Shown in pieces: positions 1-5,081 of a stretch of 5,743 nt of DNA (the first letter of the stretch is position 1; each line of letters opens with the position of its first letter). This DNA is from an uncultured Eubacterium sp. (lineage in GTDB: Bacteria; Bacillota; Clostridia; Peptostreptococcales; Anaerovoracaceae): positions 1 through 5,743 of the forward strand of contig CAJJPZ010000142.1 in the NCBI GenBank assembly GCA_905193765.1. The letters are read 5' to 3'. Under the pieces are notes generated by a model. It was not told the origin of the DNA, ran no database searches, and saw only the letters and a program-made list of their open reading frames with translations. The position numbers were made by a program, and so were the translations under genes.

Positions 1-163
1 CGAGCTCCGTCTGGTCCGGGCGCCGTCCAACCTGATAGAGCTGGCCTACCATGACAACATACAGGACGCTACATGGATAATATCCAATATCGATCTCATC
101 GCCAGGACTCTGGTACTGAGCCTGACGGAATATTTCGGTATACCTTTTGTGGAACCGTATTGA
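1..163 (+). CDS. N-acetylmuramoyl-L-alanine amidase (Amidase_3 type), C-terminal fragment
   Basis: This is the 3' end of a gene that starts outside the window; 53 codons are readable from position 2 to the TGA at 161-163. The peptide contains LIELAYHDN followed by DATWIISNIDLIA and ends ALT-like with LTEYFGIPFVEPY. The pattern hydrophobic-E-hydrophobic-x-(F/Y)-(H/L)-(D/S)-N followed by an (A/E)xxI helix is typical of the end of zinc amidases of the Amidase_3 family (CwlC/CwlV/phage-lysin type). In these enzymes the Glu of this segment is the catalytic acid next to the zinc. Such enzymes cleave the amide bond between N-acetylmuramic acid and the L-alanine of the peptidoglycan stem peptide, and act outside the membrane. 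The zinc ligands, any signal peptide and any wall-binding domain lie upstream and cannot be seen. No terminator separates it from the methyltransferase 62 nt downstream, so read-through is possible. The family call is fairly secure; the specific role (sporulation, division, or prophage origin) is not. Confidence 0.72.
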   Translation, partial: ELRLVRAPSNLIELAYHDNIQDATWIISNIDLIARTLVLSLTEYFGIPFVEPY

Positions 164-187
164 TTACAGCCGTAAATATGTTAATAT
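160..187 (+). promoter_or_regulatory. weak candidate promoter for the methyltransferase gene
   Basis: TTGATT at 160-165 (4 of 6 to TTGACA, overlapping the amidase stop codon) lies 16 bp before TAATAT at 182-187 (4 of 6 to TATAAT). The short gap is AT-rich and such matches arise easily there, so this is only a possible start site. The gene could equally be transcribed from upstream of the amidase. Confidence 0.25.
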
Positions 188-225
188 TGTTGTAGTATCG
201 AATCAGGATCGGAAGGAAAAACACA

Positions 226-1371
226 ATGGAAAAGACAGAGCAGACATTATCTGAAGCGCTGGACAGCGGCAGTCTCATAAAAATCATATTTGCAGGCAAG
301 CGCAGGAAATCACAGGAATACAGGAAAGTCGTGATGCGCCCTGTGAGCATAAAAGGTGAGACGCTGTACCAGACGGAATATCATTTTGATAAGAAAGTCA
401 CCCACAGCAATATACCGCGACGCGACGTCGTCGGAACCGCCATGAAGCTCATAGCAGAGGATTTCAAACAGGTCAATATACTGACTGAGACCGGTGACAT
501 ACAGATACTGGCTTCGAAGCCGGAACGTCCCAGGATAACAATAAACTGCACATCAAGACAGACCGCAGACCTGTCCCACAACAAGAAGAAAAACTATATC
601 ATCGAAGACGGCGCCCCGTGCGATTTTCTCATAAAGCTGGGAGTCATGTCCCCTGACGGCAGGGTCGTGAAAAAGCACTACTCCAAGTTCCGCCAGATCA
701 ACAGGTTCCTGGAGATCGCAGACGACTGTTTCAGCTACCTGCCTGACGACAGGACTCTTCGCGTCATTGACTTCGGCTGCGGTAAGAGCTATCTGACATT
801 CGCACTTTACTACTATCTGAAGCTGGTGAAACACCGTGATGTTGAGATAACAGGTCTGGATCTGAAAAGGGACGTCATAGAATTCTGCAGCAGGACGGCT
901 GACGAGCTGGGATACGACGGACTGATGTTTCTTACCGGGGATATCGCGGATTACGAAAGCGACGGGGCCGATATGGTAGTGACGCTCCACGCATGTGATA
1001 CGGCCACCGACTATGCCCTGGCCAATGCAGTCAGATGGAAAAGCAGAGTCATTCTTTCCGTGCCGTGCTGCCAGCACGAACTTTTCTCGCAGATAAAGAG
1101 TCCTGTGGATGAACCGATGCTCAAACACGGTATAATAAAGGATAAGTTCACGGAACTGCTCACCGACGGGCTACGCGGTCTGAAACTCGAGGCCCGGGGC
1201 TATGACGTCAGCATGATCGAATTCACATCCCTGGAACACACAGCCAGGAACATCTTGATAAAAGCCGTGAAGACAGATCTGCCGTCTGAAGCAGCCATGG
1301 CAAAAGCATCCCGCGAATACGAGGCTCTGAAGGAAGCCTATAACGTGAGACCTATGGCGGATATCATCTGA
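226..1371 (+). CDS. Class I SAM-dependent methyltransferase, PF13679-like (METTL25/GSTCD-type domain)
   Basis: A 381-residue protein with a Rossmann-type methyltransferase domain in its second half. Visible motifs are the SAM-binding motif I, IDFGCGKSYLTF (181-192); an acidic ribose-binding strand, TGLDLK (209-214); GD (238-239); a hallmark TLHACDTATDYAL (253-265); and VPCCQHEL (279-286). The end of the domain has EHTARNILIKAV (337-348). LHxCDxxT and a PCC(Q/H)HEL-like segment are features I associate with the Methyltransf_32 family (PF13679), whose eukaryotic relatives include METTL25 and GSTCD. The substrate is unknown; RNA is plausible but this is inference. Residues 1-150 form a separate N-terminal region with a basic patch (KRRK, 25-28) that may bind substrate. 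There is no signal peptide or membrane segment, so it is cytoplasmic. The ATG at 226 is supported by GGAAGG at 211-216, nine nt upstream. The gene ends before a bidirectional terminator and converges with ung. Confidence 0.82.
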   Translation: MEKTEQTLSEALDSGSLIKIIFAGKRRKSQEYRKVVMRPVSIKGETLYQTEYHFDKKVTHSNIPRRDVVGTAMKLIAEDFKQVNILTETGDIQILASKPERPRITINCTSRQTADLSHNKKKNYIIEDGAPCDFLIKLGVMSPDGRVVKKHYSKFRQINRFLEIADDCFSYLPDDRTLRVIDFGCGKSYLTFALYYYLKLVKHRDVEITGLDLKRDVIEFCSRTADELGYDGLMFLTGDIADYESDGADMVVTLHACDTATDYALANAVRWKSRVILSVPCCQHELFSQIKSPVDEPMLKHGIIKDKFTELLTDGLRGLKLEARGYDVSMIEFTSLEHTARNILIKAVKTDLPSEAAMAKASREYEALKEAYNVRPMADII

Positions 1372-1379
1372 CACACCGC

Positions 1380-1403
1380 ATGCAGCAGCGGGCTGTGCTG
1401 CAT
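1380..1403. repeat. perfect 8-bp inverted repeat after the methyltransferase stop
   Basis: ATGCAGCA (1380-1387) and TGCTGCAT (1396-1403) are perfect reverse complements around an 8-nt loop, starting nine nt after the stop codon. No T-run follows on either strand, so it is not by itself an intrinsic terminator. It could protect the 3' end of the methyltransferase mRNA, or add to termination together with the stronger hairpin just downstream. Confidence 0.5.
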
Positions 1404-1417
1404 CAATATTACCAGAC

Positions 1418-1468
1418 AAAAAAACACACCGGACCATGTCTTCTATCGTGACACGGTCCGGTATTTTT
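1418..1468. terminator. bidirectional rho-independent terminator between the methyltransferase gene and ung
   Basis: The stem arms are 1428-1440 and 1450-1462 around a nine-nt loop. The outer eight pairs (ACCGGACC with GGTCCGGT) are perfect, then one position (1436/1454) differs, then four more pairs follow. On the plus strand the stem is followed by T5 at 1464-1468 and serves the methyltransferase gene. On the minus strand it is followed, after three bases, by the complement of A7 (1418-1424), a U7 tract that serves the alkD-ung unit. The odd position is an A-C mismatch in the plus transcript but a G-U wobble in the minus transcript, so the minus-strand hairpin has an unbroken 13-bp stem. 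The position, 20 nt past the ung stop, fits. Confidence 0.9.
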
Positions 1469-1487
1469 CTGACCTCTGTTCTATGAT

Positions 1488-2159
1488 CTAGTCTTCTATC
1501 TTCCACTGTATCGGCTCTATGCCTTCACTTTCCAGGAACTCGTTGGCCCTGGAAAAAAATTTTCCTCCGAAGAACCCGTGTCGGGCCGCCATCGGGCTCG
1601 GATGAGCACTTTCGAGGATCAGATGCTGCGGCGATGTTATCAGTGACTTCTTCGCTTTGGCAAAATTCCCCCACAGTATGAACACTATCGGCTGTTCCCT
1701 TTCGTTCAACAGTTCTATGATCCTGTCTGTGAGTATCTCCCAGCCTCTCCCCTTGTGGGATCCCGGCTTTCCCCGTCTCACAGTCAGCACAGTGTTAAGA
1801 AGCAGCACTCCGTTTTTTGCCCATTCCTCGAGACAGCCGTGTCCGGGAGGCTCTATCCCCAGATCTTCCTTCATCTCCTTGTATATGTTCACAAGAGACG
1901 GCGGCATAGGAGTTCCTTTCTGAACCGAGAAACACAGTCCGTGTGCCTGTCCCGGCTGATGATACGGATCCTGTCCCAGTATCACTGCCTTGACCTCGTC
2001 ATACGGTGTGAATCTCAGAGCATTGAATATATCATGCATACCCGGATACACAGTGGCCGCTCTGTATTCCTCCTTCAGGAATTCCCTGAGGCTCCTGTAG
2101 TACCCTTTACTGAATTCGCTTTCCAGGACTTCGTCCCAGCTGTTACCTATGTTTACCAT
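1488..2159 (-). CDS. ung: Uracil-DNA glycosylase, family 1
   Basis: Removes uracil, from cytosine deamination or dUTP incorporation, from DNA as the first step of base-excision repair. The 223-residue length matches the family. All main motifs are present: the catalytic water-activating loop GQDPYH (62-67) with D64, which by count aligns with Asp64 of the E. coli enzyme; uracil-stacking F77 in GLCFSV; PPSLVNIYKE (86-95), the Pro-rich loop that compresses the backbone; LLLNTVLTV (119-127) with N122, the uracil-specifying Asn; LWGNFAKAKK (162-171); and the minor-groove loop HPSPMAARHGFF (186-197) with catalytic H186. The loop is slightly divergent (MAARH where L-S-A is common) but keeps every key residue. 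Start: ATG read from 2159, with AGGAA-type Shine-Dalgarno sequences complementary to 2171-2180. It is the second gene of a minus-strand pair, 31 nt after the alkD-like gene, and ends at the shared terminator. Confidence 0.97.
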   Translation of the reverse strand: MVNIGNSWDEVLESEFSKGYYRSLREFLKEEYRAATVYPGMHDIFNALRFTPYDEVKAVILGQDPYHQPGQAHGLCFSVQKGTPMPPSLVNIYKEMKEDLGIEPPGHGCLEEWAKNGVLLLNTVLTVRRGKPGSHKGRGWEILTDRIIELLNEREQPIVFILWGNFAKAKKSLITSPQHLILESAHPSPMAARHGFFGGKFFSRANEFLESEGIEPIQWKIED

Positions 2160-2190
2160 CGTTTCTGACGTTCCTTTCCTTTCTCCCTGT

Positions 2191-2883
2191 TTACTTTATC
2201 TTCAATGTGCCTAGATATTCCTTGTGCTCCTGTGATACGCGTCTGCTTTCCCTTGCCTTCTGTATCGCTTTGTTGTGCGTCCAAACGTCCAGCTTCCTGC
2301 CCTCTATGTACGGCAGAGCTGCTTCATACTGCTTCGCCAGAGCCGTGGCGAAATACCACGCCGTCATCATATTCACATAATACTCATCAGACCTCAGAGC
2401 CGATACCATGTCGAGATACTCCTCTCTGAAATCATCGTCGAGGAAATGTCTCATCAGCATGCCTGTCCCGAATCTGACCGTATAGGTCAGAGCGCTCCTT
2501 AGCCACGCTCTGATATGTACCAGCAGATCCTCCCGGTGCTTTGCGAATATCTTCGGAGCGATCATATCGCAGGTCGCCCAGTTGTCCACATACGGCAGGA
2601 AATGCTCAAGCGCATCCATGCACTCATCGTAGTCTTTAATACCCTCTATCAGCAGTCCGTGAAGATTGTTCTCCTCGTAATATCTGTGAGGCAGCTGTTT
2701 CATGAACCGGCAGGCTTCAGGCATCACCGATATCTCTTTCGCCAGCTTCCTCAGCTGAGGCATCCTGACACCGATTATCACTGCCGGATCGGTCTCCGGC
2801 ATCAGTTTCGAATGAAAATCCCGATAAGTTTCATCCCGCAGTTCTTCCAGCCTTTGTTTTATATATTCTGAAAAATCATCCAT
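2191..2883 (-). CDS. AlkD-like DNA alkylation repair protein (HEAT-repeat 3-methyladenine/7-methylguanine glycosylase family)
   Basis: A 230-residue helical protein of the DNA alkylation repair family (PF08713, COG4912), whose characterised member Bacillus cereus AlkD excises positively charged N3- and N7-alkylpurines without flipping the base. Recognisable segments are GVRMPQLRKLAKEI (38-51), the EENNLHGLLIEGI helix (70-82), the active-site stretch VDNWATCDMIAPK (99-111), YTVRFGTGMLM (134-144), and the C-terminal WTHNKAIQKARESRR (about 206-220). W102 and D106 have the same four-residue spacing as the AlkD catalytic Trp109 and Asp113, and R137 is a good candidate for its Arg148, so an active glycosylase is likely. 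This residue matching is by eye. AAAGAGG, complementary to 2891-2897, lies seven nt before the ATG and fixes the start. It is the first gene of a repair unit with ung, and its leader faces the divergent regulator gene. No convincing sigma-A promoter was found for it. Confidence 0.88.
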   Translation of the reverse strand: MDDFSEYIKQRLEELRDETYRDFHSKLMPETDPAVIIGVRMPQLRKLAKEISVMPEACRFMKQLPHRYYEENNLHGLLIEGIKDYDECMDALEHFLPYVDNWATCDMIAPKIFAKHREDLLVHIRAWLRSALTYTVRFGTGMLMRHFLDDDFREEYLDMVSALRSDEYYVNMMTAWYFATALAKQYEAALPYIEGRKLDVWTHNKAIQKARESRRVSQEHKEYLGTLKIK

Positions 2884-2904
2884 ATCCTGACCTCTTTCAA
2901 AATC

Positions 2905-2982
2905 ACCAGTACTGTATCTTTCGAATCCTCTATCTGTTCATTTTAACATATCTTATGTATACTGTACCAGTATCCTCAGGAT
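2905..2982. promoter_or_regulatory. cluster of CAGTA/TACTG half-sites, candidate operator in the divergent region
   Basis: The palindrome CAGTACTG (2907-2914), the inverted repeat ATACTG-TAC-CAGTAT (2959-2973) and ATCCT-C-AGGAT (2972-2982) lie between the alkD-like gene and the regulator gene. The heptamer ACCAGTA occurs at 2905-2911, 2966-2972 and, outside this span, at 3060-3066 just after the regulator -10 box. TACTGTA occurs at 2910-2916 and 2960-2966. The sequence matches are seen directly; binding by the neighbouring BTAD regulator or any other protein is inference. Confidence 0.4.
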
Positions 2983-3009
2983 CAGATAGTAAAAATAACA
3001 CGTGTCAAT

Positions 3010-3040
3010 ACAAAATTCCTTTTGTTTTTGGAGACAAAAG
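3010..3040. promoter_or_regulatory. overlapping ACAAAA/TTTTGT inverted repeats covering the -35 region
   Basis: ACAAAA (3010-3015) and TTTTGT (3020-3025) are complementary around a 4-nt spacer. CTTTTGT (3019-3025) is also a perfect complement of ACAAAAG (3034-3040) around 8 nt. The second pair overlaps the predicted -35 box at 3031-3036 and lies upstream of the expected transcription start, so a DNA operator is more likely than an RNA hairpin. AT-rich repeats of this length can arise by chance. Confidence 0.4.
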
Positions 3041-3059
3041 CATCAAAAAGGATTATAAT
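3031..3059 (+). promoter_or_regulatory. sigma-A-type promoter of the BTAD regulator gene
   Basis: A perfect TATAAT lies at 3054-3059, 17 bp after GAGACA (3031-3036; 4 of 6 to TTGACA, keeping GACA). Transcription would start near 3066, giving a leader of about 35 nt before the proposed start codon. The weak -35 box fits an activated or repressed promoter. Confidence 0.7.
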
Positions 3060-3090
3060 ACCAGTAAGTGCCGATACACATTATGATACT

Positions 3091-3098
3091 AAGGAGGG
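3091..3098 (+). promoter_or_regulatory. strong ribosome binding site AAGGAGGG that decides the regulator start
   Basis: AAGGAGGG is two nt before ATG 3101 and five nt before an in-frame GTG at 3104. This excludes the earlier in-frame GTG at 3068, which sits almost at the predicted transcription start, and ATG 3083, which precedes the site. ATG 3101 is the better codon and GTG 3104 has the better spacing; the products differ by one residue. Confidence 0.85.
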
Positions 3099-3100
3099 AC

Positions 3101-4327
3101 ATGGTGAATAAGGTCGAAGTATATATGTTGGGAAGGTTCTCAATAATGTGCGGCGATGAGGACATACTTGACGTTCTCGGTAATTCAAAAAAGAAAATAC
3201 AGCTGCTTCAGTACCTTCTTGTCAACAAGGATACCAAATACACCAACTACAATCTTTTCGAACATCTGTGGCCGTCGGATGACACGTCCAACCCGGAGTC
3301 TGCGCTGAAGACGCTTGTCAGCAGACTCAGACAGGATCTGCGTGCATTCGGTCTCAGCAGTCTGATATCCACCAGAAAAGGCGTATACCAGCTCAACGAG
3401 GAACTCTGTGAGAACATAGATCTCTACGAGTTCGAACAGCTGGCTGCCGATGCAACGGGATTCGATTCGCTGGACGAAAAGACCTCGGAGATATTCGAGC
3501 GCATACTGTTTCTCTATCAGGGTGATCTGCTTCCGGGCTATGACACAGAGGCATGGGTAGTACACAAGAGCATGTACTACCACACACTTTTCCTCAAGGC
3601 GGCATACCGGTACATATCCCTGCTTTCAGATGAAAACAGATATCAGGACATAATACGTGTATCCCGCAAAGCTCTCGAAGTTGATGAATTCGACTCGAAG
3701 CTCAATCTCGAATACATGACGGCGCTGCTGGCGCTGGAGATGAAGACGGAAGCCCTCAACCATTACAATTATACTGTGGATTTCTGCTACACCCAGCTGG
3801 GTACGAAGCCATCCGATGATATACTGGATTTCTACAAGAACCTTATCAGGATGGAACATAATTCCAACGCTTCCCTCAATACCATATCGGATGAGCTGGA
3901 GAGCGATATAAACGACAATCTGGCGTTCGTATGCGATTACTCTATTTTCAGGGATATCTACAGGATCAATATGCGCAACCTGCAGAGACTGGATATATCC
4001 ATACTCCTTGCGGTCATAACCATATCCGGCAGCACCGAAGGCTGGGACGATGATCACATCATCCAGAACAAGGTGATGGAGTATCTCCAGGATCTGATGC
4101 AGAGAAATCTGAGAAAAGGCGATACCATCTCCCGCTACGGTCCGTCGCAGTTCGCCGTGCTCCTGCCTTCAGCCAACATGAAGACCGGCACCCTTGTCAT
4201 GGAACGTGTAAAGGGCGTATTCTACAGAGAATCAAAGATACCGGGCTTCGTATTCAGCTACAAGATCAAACCGCTGGCATACAGGAGCGATACCGATGAG
4301 CTCCCGGAGCACATGAGGCATAAATAA
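3101..4327 (+). CDS. BTAD (SARP-type) transcriptional regulator with C-terminal degenerate GGDEF-like domain
   Basis: A 408-residue cytoplasmic regulator with three parts. Residues 3-98 are an OmpR-type winged helix, starting VEVYMLGRFSI, with a recognition-helix region NPESALKTLVSRLRQDL (64-80) and a wing ending KGVYQL (93-98). Residues 105-250 are a bacterial transcriptional activator domain of TPR-like helices (DLYEFEQLA, LYQGDLLPGY, a TPR-like ALEVDEFDSKLNLEYMTALL). Residues about 275-392 resemble a GGDEF domain: the helix-hairpin segment LRKGDTISRYGPSQFAVLLP (337-356) follows the diguanylate cyclase pattern RxxDxxxRYGGDEFxxLLP, but GGDEF is replaced by GPSQF (347-351). The first strand (LAVITIS) also lacks the metal-binding Asp. 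Cyclase activity is therefore unlikely; ligand binding or dimerisation is possible. The ATG at 3101 or GTG at 3104 is the start, as set by AAGGAGGG. It is divergent from the DNA repair pair, and 39 nt ahead of the flavoprotein gene, its likely co-transcribed partner or target. Confidence 0.85.
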   Translation: MVNKVEVYMLGRFSIMCGDEDILDVLGNSKKKIQLLQYLLVNKDTKYTNYNLFEHLWPSDDTSNPESALKTLVSRLRQDLRAFGLSSLISTRKGVYQLNEELCENIDLYEFEQLAADATGFDSLDEKTSEIFERILFLYQGDLLPGYDTEAWVVHKSMYYHTLFLKAAYRYISLLSDENRYQDIIRVSRKALEVDEFDSKLNLEYMTALLALEMKTEALNHYNYTVDFCYTQLGTKPSDDILDFYKNLIRMEHNSNASLNTISDELESDINDNLAFVCDYSIFRDIYRINMRNLQRLDISILLAVITISGSTEGWDDDHIIQNKVMEYLQDLMQRNLRKGDTISRYGPSQFAVLLPSANMKTGTLVMERVKGVFYRESKIPGFVFSYKIKPLAYRSDTDELPEHMRHK

Positions 4328-4350
4328 TAAACAATTCAAGATGCAGAATC

Positions 4351-4356
4351 AAAGGA
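4351..4356 (+). promoter_or_regulatory. ribosome binding site AAAGGA that decides the flavoprotein start
   Basis: AAAGGA lies ten nt before ATG 4367 but only one nt before the in-frame GTG 4358, so the ATG is the likely start and the protein begins MKICILFSSPRKDGNT, directly with the first strand of a flavodoxin fold. Confidence 0.7.
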
Positions 4357-4366
4357 CGTGAAACAT

Positions 4367-4945
4367 ATGAAAATCTGCATATTATTCTCCAGTCCCAGAA
4401 AGGACGGCAACACAGCATCACTGCTGATGCCCTTCAGGGAAAGGATGGAAGAAGCCGGACATACGTGCACTCAGCTGGATCTCTACGATATGGATCTGCT
4501 GCCATGTCTGGCCTGCCGCGGATGTCAGAAGGACTGGACTATACCTGGATGCGTCAGGAACGATGATATGGACGCAGTATTTTCGGCAGTCCTTGAAAGC
4601 GACATGATCCTGCTGGCATCTCCCATATACGCATGGTACTGCACCGCTCCCCTCAAGACCGCCCTCGACAGGATGGTCTACGCCCTCAACAAATACTACG
4701 GCGATGAGAAGGGACCTTCCATATGGAAAGGCAGGAAAGTCGCCATCATCACCACCTGCGGCTACAGACCCGAAAAAGGCGCAGACCTCTGGGCGGAAGG
4801 CATGAAGAGATACTGCAAACACTCAGGTCTCGAATACGCCGGCATGCTGTCAGAACGCCATCTAGGCTACGATACAGTCTTCATGGACGAGGAAAAGGCG
4901 CAGCACGCCAGAGACTTCGCAGACAGACTGATGGGAGCATTGTGA
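4367..4945 (+). CDS. Flavodoxin-fold NAD(P)H-dependent oxidoreductase with CX2CX2CX8C motif (iron-sulfur flavoprotein-like)
   Basis: A 192-residue soluble protein of the NADPH-dependent FMN reductase/flavodoxin superfamily. The first strand and phosphate-binding loop read ILFSSPRKDGNTASLL (5-20), with SxxRKxGNT binding the FMN phosphate. LLASPIYAWYCTAPLKTALDR (82-102) is the conserved loop over the flavin ring. TTCGYRPEKGADL (129-141) follows the next strand. Four cysteines, C47, C50, C53 and C62, form CX2CX2CX8C just before NDDM (65-68). In iron-sulfur flavoproteins of the Methanosarcina Isf type a similar compact motif holds a 4Fe-4S cluster, usually with a somewhat shorter last gap, so a cluster here is possible but unproven. 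The expected role is two-electron or one-electron transfer from reduced nicotinamide or ferredoxin to an unknown acceptor such as a quinone, nitro compound or oxidant. It is 39 nt after the BTAD regulator with no terminator between, so co-transcription is likely. Confidence 0.85.
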   Translation: MKICILFSSPRKDGNTASLLMPFRERMEEAGHTCTQLDLYDMDLLPCLACRGCQKDWTIPGCVRNDDMDAVFSAVLESDMILLASPIYAWYCTAPLKTALDRMVYALNKYYGDEKGPSIWKGRKVAIITTCGYRPEKGADLWAEGMKRYCKHSGLEYAGMLSERHLGYDTVFMDEEKAQHARDFADRLMGAL

Positions 4946-5081
4946 TCTGCTGCATTGCTGCTTTTTCTTGTCACGTGGGATATACTAAAATATAGGTTAT
5001 ATATAGGAACACGAAACGATATATGATACGCTCCGGGATGATAACGGAGATGCTGATCATCATAGAAAAAAAGAGGAAAAC
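4946..5081 (+). promoter_or_regulatory. 136-nt leader region with weak candidate promoter
   Basis: TTGTCA (4968-4973, 5 of 6 to TTGACA) is followed after 17 bp by TATAGG (4991-4996, 4 of 6 to TATAAT) inside an AT-rich run to about 5005. No hairpin with a T-run, and so no clear terminator, follows the flavoprotein gene, although TTTTT occurs at 4962-4966. The gap is long enough to suggest an independent start for the next gene, and it ends in a ribosome binding site AAGAGGA at 5071-5077. Confidence 0.35.
5031..5061 (+). promoter_or_regulatory. possible H-type pseudoknot in the leader of the downstream gene
   Basis: CTCCG (5031-5035) can pair with CGGAG (5045-5049), and GATGAT (5037-5042), in the loop of that hairpin, can pair with ATCATC (5056-5061). 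The crossing arrangement, with loops of 1, 2 and 6 nt, is geometrically that of a compact H-type pseudoknot. It ends about 10 nt before the Shine-Dalgarno sequence. It does not match a riboswitch consensus that I recognise, and chance pairing is a real alternative. Confidence 0.25.

Noticed and set aside
553..1128. 191-codon open frame on the minus strand
   Set aside because: It lies fully inside the methyltransferase gene, has no recognisable domain, and the plus-strand product has clear motifs; it is an antisense shadow.
1755..2168. 137-codon open frame on the plus strand opposite ung
   Set aside because: Antisense to an unmistakable ung gene with every catalytic motif intact; its translation shows no family features.
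2940..2955. Possible -10 boxes on the minus strand for the alkD-like gene (TAAAAT and TAAGAT)
   Set aside because: No matching -35 box at 16-18 bp was found for either, and the region is AT-rich; a promoter must exist but cannot be placed from the sequence.
3068..3100. Upstream GTG start giving a longer regulator
   Set aside because: It lies about two nt from the predicted transcription start, has no ribosome binding site, and the strong AAGGAGGG falls inside the extra codons.
3626..4057. 143-codon minus-strand open frame inside the regulator gene
   Set aside because: Opposite to the BTAD and GGDEF-like coding sequence, no ribosome binding site noted and no recognisable motif.
4946..4972. 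Possible terminator after the flavoprotein gene (CTGCTGCATTGCTGC then TTTTT)
   Set aside because: The repeats are direct, not inverted; no stem longer than about three pairs forms before the T-run.
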